Positions 43,801 to 55,887 of a stretch of DNA of 64,000 nt are shown piece after piece. The position numbers and the translations under genes are program-made. Below the pieces are notes generated by a model, which saw only the letters and a program-made list of their open reading frames with translations, was not told the origin of the DNA and searched no databases. Where the stretch lies: contig NC_020167.2 in the NCBI RefSeq assembly GCF_000224145.3, positions 3,354,977 through 3,418,976 of the forward strand, written 5' to 3'. Position 1 is the first letter of the stretch; the number at the start of each line of letters is the position of its first letter. The DNA comes from Ciona intestinalis (taxonomy: Eukaryota > Chordata > Ascidiacea > Phlebobranchia > Cionidae).

Positions 43801-45108
43801 ACAAAACTGCACAAAAATGAAACGTACTGTTCAACAACAGATTGTTGAAACTATTGTTAAAAAGCTTTTATCAGTTGTTAATATGAAAGAAAACATTGAA
43901 ACAGGTAATATTTTTTTAATTTTCATAGGTGTCACAAATCCGTGGTGTTATACATAACTAATTGCCATTTCCTACACACACGTTTTGTGCGTGTGAGTTT
44001 CTGGCTCATTCTATCGGTGTATCTAGAACGATAACAGTGTATTACTGAAGTCGTGGAATGTAACTGCAAGGTCTAGAACCAGACCAAACACCCCTGCTGT
44101 TGCGTATCTAGACGCTGCAGTTATCACATTGTTTTTTATCTCTATATTTATATAGTCCTGTAATTGTTGCGTATATAATCGTGTTTTGCCGTAGTAAACA
44201 TGATATACAAGGATGAACTGAACTGAGTTATGGGTAGTTGTGAGTTAGAGGAATAAGCAAGACGTTTAGCTACGGTGATTAACGCGACCAGCTTCAAATT
44301 TCTGTCGATAGTTAATTTCAATTAAAACCTGTCCTTTACTCTTAAAAACAGGACAATAGGTAATATTATATAAATGTTTAGGTCCAGGTTTTGAGTAAAT
44401 AAATTGAAACTAAAATTATTTTTAATATGCTAAATTTATACTTTTTGACGTAACTGTATGATTGAAAAAAAACTTACTCTTTCCAGGTAAAAGTTGGAAC
44501 ATGGGTGGCAGTCTACCACTGCATGAGGCAGCTGCATTGCTGGATGAGAAAACACGAAATGAGATGAAAAATGAATGTGGAGGGTTACAAACTTTAATGC
44601 GGAATTATCATCAAGTAATGGTTAATATGTTTGTTTTAATGTGATAAGATGTTTTATTCAGATTTGTAAACCCATTTTAAGTATATGATTTTGTAATGAG
44701 AAAATTCTGGTGAAATAATTTTCTAAACGTATCAGCTGAATGCTGATTACATGAAATTAAATTACTGTATATAGTGTATAACTTGCATTTCTTATATATA
44801 GATTAGCATTTTTGTTATACTGTATAAAGGTGAGGTCCTGTGTGATGGCTTATAGCTCCAAAATTGGCCCATTACCTCATTAATTATATTGTTAATCATT
44901 AAGATTTCTATTGTTTCAGATATTTCAAATCCGCAATGGTAACGTTCAATTACGAGATTGGTCGTTAACTCAAACGAGAAGAAAGCGTAAAAGAAAACAC
45001 TTGGCCGACTCTGCTGTAAAGACCAAACAATGTTGGTTTCACATCAGTCACCCTGATGGCTGTCCACTGAGCAATGCAAAGTGCAATTTTCTTCATGGAA
45101 ATCAGTAA
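40869..45108 (+). CDS. TRMT44: tRNA-Ser (uracil-2'-O-)-methyltransferase
   Basis: Seven exons (40869-41621, 41869-42045, 42387-42562, 43238-43421, 43655-43904, 44487-44614, 44920-45108) give 618 residues. The enzyme 2'-O-methylates U44 of tRNA-Ser using S-adenosylmethionine, in the cytosol. Seen in order: KVWPEVTDPQKYVYEDVAIA, the SAM-binding loop FVDIGCGNGLLVHIL, GIDIRKRKVW, LLGNHSDELTPWIPVMA, WVLPCCFFDFN, DVMRIPSTKRVCYVG, ECGGLQTLMRNYHQIF, and a C-terminal CCCH-type zinc finger with cysteines in QCWFHISHPDGCPLSNAKC and the following NFLHGN. All match vertebrate TRMT44 closely. The start MAWFELGST is the only ATG close before conserved sequence. A full SINE sits in intron 3. Confidence 0.95.
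42581..42900 (-). mobile_element. complete tRNA-derived SINE
   Basis: Read on the minus strand it starts with GTCCGGCACCGTGGCAAAGT, with an A-box-like TGGCAAAGTGATTAG and B-box-like GGTTCAAGGCTCGA. It continues through GCTACCATTGTGGGCG and ends near GGATAAAGTAAGCTACATTC. Related copies, mostly truncated, lie near 7001-7198, 26320-26560, 31975-32205, 47194-47430, 47855-47945, 50150-50335, 56788-56900 and 63412-63595. Confidence 0.85.
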
Positions 45109-45560
45109 TTGCTGGGTCAGTGTATTTTCTACAGAAATTCGAATAAAAAATAGAACTCTCACACAGAATGTTACTCGTATATAAAAGCACAGTGATAAAG
45201 TAAGGCTAGCATGAAATTATTTCAAATTGTGGTGATTTGAACAAGAATTCTGGTAGTAATTTTATAGTTTGAAAAGGTAAAATTCAAAGGTAATCAGTGA
45301 GTGCAGTAACACATGCAGTGTGTAAAATCATGGTAGGTAATAATAAATATTAATATTGATAGGTAGCATCACGATTAAAAAAATTAACCTAAAACTTAAA
45401 CTAACTTTACAGTTATTCAATATTACAGTTACCGGACATTTGATTCTTCTAGATATGTTTGCAACACACAAAACATTAAAAAAAGTTTCAATCTAAAACA
45501 ACTCATGTCAGAACTTATTAGTAAATGTTACAACGCATCTGAGTCTATTTCATACTCTCA
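45109..45560. other. convergent 3' spacer between TRMT44 and the HEAT gene
   Basis: Tail-to-tail spacer containing both 3' UTRs (AATAAA-type signals near 45141 and 45340). Nothing else recognised. Confidence 0.55.
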
Positions 45561-48500
45561 CTAAAATATTGTGCTGACGCTTGCTATTGTCATTCTAGAA
45601 GCAACAGCTGATCTTTGAATGCTCGAGGCACGTGGCTTTTGCACAGCAGTCGAAATAACTTCATATTGTGGTGAACTGTACGCGTAACTGGGGTTTGACG
45701 AATAAGCCGAACCCCGAGCTTTGCTTGACCCACGGGTTGCTGAGAGGGGGTTTCCCCATTTTGACCCCCGCGTCACTGAGTCCCGGTTTACCCCCCATGG
45801 AGAGGAAGGCCAGGAGGATGAAGTTGTCATCCGGCTATCAGATGTGGACTTCTTGACTCGCTCTTGTGATCTGCTGCGTGTCTGGCTTGAGATCCCAGTT
45901 GTAAGACGAACATCCAATGCAGCAAGAATTTTCGAGGCTTGCCTGAGTGTATTCCAAAGAAAAATAATCAATCACTCAAAATACATAGTTTTTAAAAGTA
46001 ACGTTAACACAAACCTAGACAGTGGTCCGCCACCTTTTTCTCTTTCCCTCAACGCTCTCACCACCCTGATGTCTGTTATACCAAGTGCTTGAAAAGTTCT
46101 CATTATCTAAGATAAAAAAGCCATTCAATCACTGCAACCAGTGACATACACTGTACCTGTAGTCGAACATAATCACTTGAATCCAAACCCAACATCTCCA
46201 CCAGTGATCTTAGAGTGCGGTCACTACGAATACCTGCTGCTGACATAGACATCACAGCTTGTGATCGAACCTCTGGGTTATTATCATCCAATCTAGAGTC
46301 CAGAACTTCTAACAGTCTAAAATATAAAATCATAAATATTTTTGATGTTGTGTTACAACAACCATCGTTTCTCTGACACCCAAAGATAATAAGTTACATT
46401 TATTTATTTATATTATGCACTTGGTCCGGGTTCTTAGAAAATTGTCTGCAGAACTGAACTATACTTCAATATTTGGACTTTCACATGGCAGATTCTCAAA
46501 AAAAGTCAAGTACTGAGAGATTTTATAAAACTAGTTTTGTGGCAGATATTTGTATAATTAATAGTTACAAATAATTTTTTGTTTGTTTGATATCTGCTCC
46601 ACCTGTTCCTCATCCCAAGAGCAGTGAAAGCTTGCGATACCCCAAGTCGGACATCTCGTTTTGCATCATCCCACAACTTCCGATCCAGGATGTTGAAGAT
46701 GCTGTCTTCATTCATTACAGGAAAGACCTAAGTTAGGATGGGATTTTATGAAATTAAAGGGCCATACTAATGGAAATTTGCGGATAGAATGAGATCACAT
46801 TGTTTATAAGCTGTTATTTTTTTTAAACTTTGGTGGTAGCTTTAGATCACATTTGAGCATTTCTATCAATGGCCTACACAAAAAAAGTCAAATAAAAAGG
46901 GAAAAACTGTTTGAAATTTAACCAAGGCCAGGGACCTGGGATGTAAGCCAATATTGGATTATTCTACAAACTAATAGAATCGGTAAATAAAACTAGCTAA
47001 CCTTGGCAGGGCCACAGTATGCAATAAGTAGGGCAGCTGATAATCTATCCTGCCATTTAGTGGCATGGTTGAGCTGTGTAACCATCGCTTTAAGAGTTGG
47101 TTCATGGCAACAGTTGAGTTGACGCACCAAAGCTTCTAGTGCTTGTGCATGCCAGTTCCATTTGGTAGTGTGCTGGAAAATGGTATTGTGTTTGAATGTG
47201 CAACTTGTTATTACCCTTGCATGGTAGAACACTAACAGATTTTGTAACACAGGTGTTTTTTTAATTTATGGCTGACAATTTATACAACTAGAAATAGCAC
47301 CACCAGGTTGGGGAAATTGCCGTAAATGCCTTGCTGAAAGATAAATATGTCCATAATGGTAGCAGGAAAGAGCCTAGAACCTGTCACTTCTGCATTAAAT
47401 GCAAGCACTAAAAACACAGTGCCGCAGCGGTTGATTTAACACAGTTATGATAACATTTGGTGCAACTAATATTTAATTCTGTCAAACATTCAAAAGAAGC
47501 ACATGCAATTGGTAACATTACTCCCCCATCGAATAAAATAGTTGGGATCAAAATAATTAGAACAAACCCGAGAAAATAAGTAACAAGGTTTATGAAGTGT
47601 TCCTACCTTTATTACACTTAGTAATTTGGAGAGTGAAATACTGGCAGATGTGTCATCATACAGTCCACATATCTCAGCTAGGCAAACAGCTGCTTGGAAG
47701 GAAATTTCATCTTCAGGATCAGGTGTGCCAGCAAGAATATGAAGAACCTAACATAAAATTAAAATTACAAACCAAATAAATGTGTAGATGCCAAATCTTA
47801 TAAAACGACACTTTTTAGGTGAAATATAATGCAAAATATATATTCTACATTAACAGAACATACCCCACAATGGTGGCAGCGCCAAAACCATATCTTCTGG
47901 TCTATAGGGGAGCACTCTCACCACTGTGCCACAGAGCCGGACAAGAATTAGAATAATTTTTAAGAGTAGCTTTATTAAGCACTAACCTCAACCAATTCTC
48001 GTAGTTCAGGTATTTCATTCACACTTAGCTGTAAGGGGCTTGTGTTACAACTGCATGCAATGTGTTCAAGCACATCAAGGCTCACTTCTTGTCCTCCACT
48101 TTGTAAGTGGAAAGTGAGCTCATTTATTGCACTTGTATGCCAATCACCTATGTCATTGTATTAACTATTTGAATAAAGTACAATAAAGTATCAGAACATT
48201 TAAAATGCAAGAGATATTTCATACTGCGGGGAAAAAGGACAAACTTAAATGTTTGTTGTATAAAAAAAACAGCTAAATACATAAATAAAGTGGTGTACTG
48301 GTATTGTGGAATTTATGTCATACTCTGTTATGAGTGGAAATCAACCGCCAAACTAGTGTAAGGATGTACTATGCGACAACTTAGAGCATTGAATTATGTA
48401 CAATAAAACTATATAAAAAAAAACCTTGTATTACCTAAATTAATTAAAGCTTTGGCAACTTCAAATCTGACTTGGGTGTTTGTTTCATTGCTTAATACTT

Positions 48501-51500
48501 CCACCAATGTTGGAGTTATTTCCTCTGAAGCCGTTACACCTAATGTTGACAATGATCTGGCCGCATAAACTCTTTCTTCATGTCTTGATGATGAAGACAC
48601 TGTTGTTAGCAATTGCTGGAAAGCAAAGGCAATAGACATGTCACATTTTGTGGATTGATTTTACATAAAATATTGTGTAAAATATTGGTGGCTTACTATA
48701 AGCATATTTCAGTAACTTTTAAAAGGGTTGTAAAAATGAAGTTATTGTATCATGTTTTTATTACATGACTGAGGAGACACAATACAGTTTTTGTAAGCCT
48801 TGTCAATGGTAATGAACAAAGAACCTACTATTTCATGTGGGTGAGGGCCTAAAGACAGAACACACCATGCGACCTGTGTTTTAAGCCATAGTTGGCATAT
48901 TTTAGTGCAGACTACAGAACACATACATTAAGTCGATCTTTTTGTATCTGAGAGAGCGCACTTCCTTCGGATGATTTCAATTTTTCCACAAATCGAACAG
49001 TGTTTCCGACCTTACGAAATGATCGATTGGATGAAACACTTGAGGGAGTAATGAGATCACGAACGACTTGGTTGCTAAAAAACAATGGAAAATATTTCTA
49101 AAGGGGGATTTCAAAAATTGTATAAATTTAAGTAGTCAACCGTCCTGCACTTTATCACACATTTTAGAATGTATTTAACATATTTTTACATTTTTAGATC
49201 CTTTTATTTGGTTAAAAAAATTATTGGGAAATATTTTGATTTGGTATTGGTTGAAATTTCATGTTAAATACATTGAAAGTATGGGAAATTTACTGTTGTT
49301 TTCTTCGTTTTGCAACAAAAAGTTTCATCTTGGTTTTGTTTTGCAAATCACGCTGATCAACAATAGTTGGTTGTGATGCGATAGAATTTTCATTGGGTCG
49401 AGCTCCTGACCATCGATCACACACATGAGGATATGTCTTGCTCATGTTCTACAAGACACAGAATACATGTCACGCATGCAATCCCAGGTTGATTGCACTT
49501 TAATTTACAACAAAGTAAAACAATACAAATTTCAATGCAAAACACATTTTACACATTGACCATGCAAAAATAAAAGGTTTAGTTCACCATTCTAGTTAGT
49601 GGCATTATGTTCCTGGTCTCAATTTGAATCGGTTGGATTGAGCTGGACTCAAAAGTCTCTGTGCTGCTTACAGGTGTGGCTGAGCTTGAAATCCGTGCCA
49701 AGCTACCAGCAGTGAGTGATCTTGAATAAACTGAAACACATAAAACAATACATTACAACAGGGTAAACATACTTATGAAAACATGCCAAATAAAAGCAAA
49801 TGATATAATACCCAATGTAACTGCTTCTTCTGTGTGTAGACTACACTGCCTCATCTTCACCTTGAACTTTCTTTATGTCTTAATAAAATAGTTGACTTTT
49901 TGGGATATTCTGTGTTTAACTATATATCTTAATTTCTTGCACTGCATCTTTAAAGTATATGATAAAACACAAGATTACTCAATATGACTCCCACCTCTTT
50001 GTCCTTCTAGTTGAGAGTTGGCAGTGCCAGGTGTTTGTGGTGTTGCTGTAACAAAGAACATAGATTAGTCCATCAAATTACAAAACAGTTATCCTATTTT
50101 TTAATCTTTGTTAGTAAAGTCCTACAGCATGAAAAATGAGAATTAGGCCAGAGTCGTCCCATTACTCTTACACCCATGTTACTGCAACTCATTAGCGACC
50201 ACTAGGTTGAAGAAATGTCTGTTTTGTGTCTTGCCCAAATACACATATGCCATCTAAGTTATCAGTATCAAGTAATAAACCAGTATCCTATAGTTATGAT
50301 GCAAGCGACTACCCACTAACCAACACAGCAGGTACCTTTATTACGATATACAACACATACTTACATTGAAGTCCTTCCCTGCTTTGTGGTTTAGCAACAG
50401 CTGATTCAGGTGAACAAGTTTCAAAGTTTGTGGATAAATTTGCAGCCACATATATTTTTTCCTGTATTCTATGCACACGCTTTCGAATTCTTTCTAAATC
50501 ATCTCTCTGTCAAACAATGTAAGCATTCATTCATAACTATATTTCATTTATTTTTCGCATTCTTTAAGCACACTTTTCTCCCACTTGGAACCCCATTTTT
50601 ATTTATTTAATTATTTTATTTATTAAATTCTATACCTTTGTTTTTACCCTGAAAGTGTTAGAACAACTGTTGTTTTACAGTTAATTCTAATCTTTTCTAT
50701 TTTATACATTACTAACCTTTGTTATAGTAACCAAAGAGTTAAAACAAAAGTTATGGTATTTTCTTTTGCTTTAATATACAAATTGTTACTGTCAGGCGTA
50801 ATATACAATCGACAAACCCCTTCTAGTAAATTAATTAAGATATTTCAACATCCTCAAATTAATCTTTAATTTTAAATATATAATTAATTTCTGGTAACTG
50901 TATAAAAACATTTTTATTCAATTTTTCGAAAAAACGATCTATCAACTTGGTTTTATATTAAACTGTTTTAACATACCAGAATATCAAAATTTCCCTTCAT
51001 TGGGTCTTGTTCACTCATCCATGGCAAAGAAGAGGACCTTCCGCTATCAGCCGAAAAAATATTCCTATCCACATAAGTGGCTGGAATTGCCAGCCCTATC
51101 TTGTGGTAGGATAACGGGTTATCCTGCAAGGTAAAACATTAATTAAATTCGAATATTTGAATCGTTATTGGTGGTTTTTACTTCAAGTAATTGCCCCATG
51201 TTTTCAGAGTATGACATTCTGTGGTGGCCTTCTCTCCAGTATCTGTCAGCCACGTCCTGGTTATTGGTTACACGGCCTATAAAGAGTGCATATTAGAGTT
51301 TTAATTTAGAGTAACCTGGTTCAAAACTGACCTGGAAAATCAGCCAATGTCACTGCCTTTTTGGAAAGGAATGACCTCTGTGCATCTGAGAGGAGAATAG
51401 ATTTAGGTGGTGAGGTTGAAGCTCTTGTATGCCCCTAAAATTGGTTTAAATTGAAAGTAGTGTATGTAGAAGTAACACAGACAGTTTATATGGTACCACA

Positions 51501-53027
51501 CACCTCTGCAGATTTTTCTTGTATAGGTTCTGGCAGTGGTGGCAGGACTCCAGGTTTCTGATAAGAAACAAAGATTATTATATTTGTTAATCACTGAAAA
51601 AGCAGTTCTGACATTACCTGAAACATTTTCTTCATATTTTCACTTGAATTTTCATTTACAATTTTCTCTAGACGTTGTTCCAGCCAGCGTACTCGCTGTC
51701 GATATAATTCTGCATCCTAAAAGAAAGGTAGATTTGATTGTGGGCTGAACGTCAGGTGGTTGCCAAATGGTAATTACTTTTACCTGAATTAACCGGTGTC
51801 TCGGTTGGTGGGTGCTTCTTTTTTATCAACTAGAAGGGGCTATGGGGCTATATATATATATATATATATATGGTATGGAGCGCATATTTTAGAGACACCC
51901 AAATTAACTAATAGTTCAGCTATTAAAAATGCAGTTTGAAACTTTCTATTACAACTTACATCTTGATGATTAAGAATGGCTTGGTTCATTTTATTTCGAT
52001 AAAACTCTATTTCCTTGTTTATTTTGTTCAATACATCAAGCACAATCCGGAGATGAGCAATCTGTCCAGAAAGTATTTATTATTTTACAAAAAATATGTT
52101 TATTTAACAGGTGAACAATTTTTTACATAAATGAATTTTACTTTTATCCTGAAATGGTGAGGGACAAGTAACCTAAGCACTATTTTTATAAACATGGAAT
52201 GGCATTTTCGGCTATCAACTAAACTAGTCACCGCCTAAATTCGATTCTGCTGTTTTAGTCGCCTAACTAATGTTTCGGTCGGTAGATTTTGACCGACTAA
52301 CTTCTATAATAAGTAAAGCACAGAAACTTAGTCGGCCGTCTAAACGTGAAAAACCACCTCTAAGAAAAAAATTTGTAATGGTTAGCGCAACCAAGTAGTT
52401 TATTCGGTAGCCAAGAATACCATTCCAGGAACTCAATTACTAATTTAGGGTTTCCCTGTTTTCTGTATATTAACTTGCTAATTAAAGAAAAAGACACAAA
52501 GTTTACCATTCTATTCAATGTTGTCAGATCCCCCATTATGTTTTGTTTCTCTGTACTGGATTTTGAATTTTCCAATTTGGCGATCGCAGCATTTAGTTCT
52601 TTCAAAGCAGCAAGTGTTGCTTTCAACTAAACATAACACAAGAGGTAACAAGCTTTTTTTTTAAATACTGTTTATGTGCTTAAAAATGATTGTAATTGAT
52701 TTGCATGTGTGTTCATTATTAGATTTGGTAACCATAACCATTTGATAGGCTATTGATCAACCGTAAAAGTTTTGACATCATTATACAAAAGCAGCACCTT
52801 GTTGGCTTGTTGCTTGCAATACACAAAACATGTATAGCTTATTCGACAGGTACAAACGATTATGCGGGTAGAGAGTTTTGCACCTGTTTCTCCAGTAACA
52901 TATCCGACCGATGCAATATCTTTGTAGGGTCTTTTTTCTTCCAATTGTAAACACCAGACCCCCAAATCTCGTCGACCATTTTAAGGTCGTTTTTGTTTCG
53001 CCGTATGGAAATTTCAGTTGTTTTCAT
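45561..53027 (-). CDS. large coiled-coil and HEAT-repeat protein, function unknown
   Basis: About twenty short exons on the minus strand read into one protein of roughly 900 residues. It starts MKTTEISIRRNKNDLKMVDE at 53027. The N-terminal part has helical segments such as LKATLAALKELNAAIAKLE (52580-52627) and DAELYRQRVRWLEQRLEKIV (51660-51718), likely coiled coil. A low-complexity middle follows (51500-49300). Then come several HEAT-like helix pairs: EERVYAARSLSTLGVTASEE (48540-48600), WQDRLSAALLIAYCGPAK (47002-47055), DAKRDVRLGVSQAFTALGM and NPEVRSQAVMSMSAAGI (46230-46290). The C-terminus is Ser/Arg-rich (45561-45944). HEATR4 is one possible relative, but I do not recognise it surely. Scaffold proteins of this build are common in cilia; that is only a guess. 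Introns contain several SINE pieces. Confidence 0.78.
47194..47430 (-). mobile_element. SINE copy in a HEAT-gene intron
   Basis: Shares TTACCCTTGCATGG, CATAATGGTAGCAGG and the head CACAGTGCCGCAGCGG with the full SINE at 42581-42900, with considerable drift. Confidence 0.7.
47855..47945 (-). mobile_element. SINE head fragment
   Basis: CCCACAATGGTGGCAGCGCC and CCACTGTGCCACAGAGCCGG match the tRNA-like half of the local SINE. Confidence 0.7.
50150..50335 (-). mobile_element. diverged SINE copy
   Basis: ATTAGCGACCACTAGGTTG, CCAAATACACATATGCC and the final CACTAACCAACACAGCAGG fit a worn copy of the local SINE. In a HEAT-gene intron. Confidence 0.55.
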
Positions 53028-53417
53028 TTTTGCTACACTTTGTATAGACGTTCAGTTTCACGTTAGTGCAAATTTTTTTATTTATTTAATTGTTTAACGT
53101 TGGAAAACTGTGCGAAAATTTAAAAATAAACGCAAGCCACAGAGAAATTCCCCAAGCAGTTTTACGCTTCACTTGTAGCTAAGCGATGGTAATAGAAATC
53201 ATTTATTTGCGCAAATGTGGCAATCTTTAAAATTGACGCATAATAACGTCGTTAACGGAAAAGAAAAATAGAAAAATTAACGAAAAAAATACTATAAACA
53301 AAATGCAAAACCGACACAATCGCGACAAATAGGTTTTTTATCAATATATTATGTGCTAAAGGTGTTTCGTCCTGCCCCGCCTTACTATATATATCATCGA
53401 CGATTGTTCGTGCAGCA
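53028..53417. other. spacer between HEAT gene start and first M15 peptidase end
   Basis: AT-rich, no gene seen. It carries one end of the MITE family (GTGCTAAAGGTGTTTCGTCC to CCCCGCCTTACTATATATA, 53350-53395). Confidence 0.55.
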
Positions 53418-54207
53418 TTAGCAATTGCTTTGGTGTTTTTCGTACAGCTCCAACCAATGAGATGGCGATTTATGGTAGCTGTTGTCATCAATATGTACCG
53501 GGTCTACATCGGTACTGACAAAGTCTCCACCCCACCTCATGTGACCCCGCTTTATCGCATCAATGAAGCAAACGGAATATTTGTTTTTCTTACCTATAAA
53601 GACATTTTATAGTTTTGCCCATTTTAATTTTGGTAATGTCTGCTCGGTTAAGGAAACGTATGTTATGTTTGTCTTACCAGCTAAGCATTTGCTGTTGCAC
53701 CACCCTAGTGGCGTTACCAAATTCATGTCAATCGCGTGTCCGACCAAATGGTTTGAATGAGACGCAGGGGTTACAATACTCCCAGGTACCGGCTGGTTTT
53801 GCTTGCGAAAGGATGACGTAACTTTAACCTATGACGTAGGAAGAATGATTAAATAAAAAAGAAAAAAAGTCGCGTAGTGACCATCCTTGTCTACAAATTC
53901 ACATTTAATTATATGCTATTTTGTACATATCCGCTCACCGTCACGTTACAAAATCTCGCCGCAGCATGCATAGTTTGTAAATGGTTGACGAATCCAGGAT
54001 CAACTCGAATGTCTCGACCTTTGTGCCCCACAATCACACGACTGCTGTATGTGGTCAGATCGCAACTTGCAAAAACTGTTGCAAACAAAATTAGGTCAAG
54101 TCTCCTACATATTTTAACGGGAGCTAATCAATTTTAAAATTTTAAACCTTACCTTTCGACATACCAACCACGATGCAAAAAAGAAACACTATCCGCTGTA
54201 CGTGCAT
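53418..54207 (-). CDS. secreted M15C-type zinc peptidase, copy 1
   Basis: Four exons on the minus strand (54153-54207, 53939-54075, 53678-53828, 53418-53593) join in frame to 172 residues. The start MHVQRIVFLFCIVVGMSKVF is a signal peptide with a likely cut after VFA. The core holds both hallmarks of peptidase family M15: HSNHLVGHAIDMNL (S-x-H-x-x-G-x-A-x-D, zinc ligands His and Asp) and MRWGGDFVSTDVDPVHIDD (third ligand His). Bacterial and phage M15C enzymes cut L-alanyl-D-glutamate or D-Ala bonds in peptidoglycan. A secreted animal version would suit digestion or defence against bacteria; that is inference. Paired cysteines (GWCNSKC, the final SNC) suggest disulfides. It lies head-to-tail with a paralogue 575 bp upstream, and each splice phase is the same in both genes. 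Confidence 0.88.
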
Positions 54208-54782
54208 CTTTCTGTTCAAAATATTTTATAATACATGACCTCAACCTAAATTCTTCTTTCCTATAGCCCGTGTGTAAGTTAACCAAATGTTTAGTAAATT
54301 GAAAAACATACGTCTTTTATATTGTCTCGGCCTACCATAGGCTACTAGTACGCCTTCTTTCCGCTTGACTCGCTACACACAAAAACACATGTGGTCTGGC
54401 ACGTAGACTAAAGAGAAAAGGTTCGGTATACGTGACTACAATAATGTACTAGTTTGGTGCGAATCCTTTGCGTTTTCGTTGCTTAAGCAATTATTGCAAA
54501 ACTATAAGCGCTCGCCTTTTAGGTTCTTAAGGCATGAGCGCTTCGTTGTTTTAATAAGTCAACACACATGTTGTAGTTAGAATTATATGCACAACCCCAG
54601 GAACTTAGTGCTTGTTTGTTTTTGGAGACCACCGGTGTTTACTTACTCTCTTCACTTTCGATTCACTAGTTAAACTATGTGCCCACGCACAAAAACATGC
54701 ACAACATAGTTCTGTGTTTTCATTGCATTTACATTTATTCCGTTTAAAACTAAATACATTATCGGAAACTTGGGTTCGACTC
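54208..54782. other. spacer between the two M15 peptidases
   Basis: Contains the promoter of copy 1 and the 3' UTR of copy 2. No other gene or repeat recognised. Confidence 0.55.
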
Positions 54783-55887
54783 TCAGCAATGTCTTTGCAA
54801 GTCGTAGAAGAGACTTTCCCAAGTTTTTGGTGAACGAAGGTTCAAACTATCATCGATATGAACAGGATCTGGTTGATTCCATGTTCCACCCCATCTAAGA
54901 CCAGCGCCCATGACGTTTTTCAAAAAGCATTCGGCATGGGAGTTTTTTCGTGCTAAACAAAAAAGGAATACTAATACAGGGCTCAAATCGAAAATAGCGT
55001 TAATACAAATTATTCGTTATTTCTCATTTCACATCTACTTGATTGTTTCATACCAGCCAAGCATCTGCTGTTGCAATATCCTTTCGGTGTTTTCAAATTC
55101 ATGTCAATCGCGTGCCCGACCAAATGATTTGAACGTGACGCAGGTGGCACAATATGTCCCGGTACAGGCTGACTTTGTTTGCGGAAAGATGATGTAACTA
55201 TCACCTATAAAATATGGGTGAAATTGCTAATGGTAAATTACTAACAGAAAGTGTATGGTTAAATGACAAGGGGTTAGAATTTTCTCACAATCCTTTACCA
55301 AGATGCATAATATAGTAGACGGTGGGGAAAACGAGACACCTTTAGCAGATAATTTCCAAATTTTTTGATCACGTTTTAAACATTTAACAACGGTTTAAGG
55401 AAGTCACGAGGATACGGTTTTATAATTCTTTGAATTTTCTTTATTTAGTACCAAATGGGACGTGAAAATGGAATAAATAGATGTCCCATATTTTCCCACC
55501 ATACCATATAATAACATATGGGCAGCATATACTATAAAGTTTATATGGGCAGGGTCCAGCGGCAGGCATGCACGTCCGAGTTGGCTTTTTTTCACACGGA
55601 TATTTTATTTAACTGTATAGGCCCTTACCGTTACGTTACAAGTACTCGCACTGTTAGATATAGTTTTCATTGATCCGACAAAGGCATCCTCAACCCTTAT
55701 GACTTGACTATTATAACCAACAACGTAACTATTGCCGTAAGTCTTTAGTTTGCAACCTGCAACAACAGTTTACCTTGAGCAACATATAAAGCCAAGAGTT
55801 ACGCAAACATTTTAGCCGTTCAACCTCACCTGTAGATACAGCAATCACCATGAAGAACATAAACGCTGTCTGTTCAATGTGCATCAT
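54783..55887 (-). CDS. secreted M15C-type zinc peptidase, copy 2
   Basis: Four exons (55830-55887, 55629-55756, 55054-55204, 54783-54952) join in frame to 168 residues with the same phases as copy 1. MMHIEQTAFMFFMVIAVSTG is the predicted signal peptide. Zinc ligands are kept in RSNHLVGHAIDMNL and GLRWGGTWNQPDPVHIDD, and the CNSRCLA cysteine pair is kept too. The N-terminal exon 2 has diverged (CKLKTYGNSYVVGYNSQV against CDLTTYSSRVIVGHKGRD), while exon 3 is most alike. The duplication is clearly older than the gap-linked ones. The two adjacent ATGs leave the exact start open by one residue. Function as for copy 1: predicted extracellular peptidase acting on bacterial wall peptides. Confidence 0.88.
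55311..55510. mobile_element. MITE of the GGTGGGGAAA family, second full copy
   Basis: TAGTAGACGGTGGGGAAAAC at the left and GTCCCATATTTTCCCACCAT at the right, with interior AGTACCAAATGGGACGTG in the inverse order to the copy at 2520-2710. It lies in the second intron of M15 peptidase copy 2. Confidence 0.8.
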
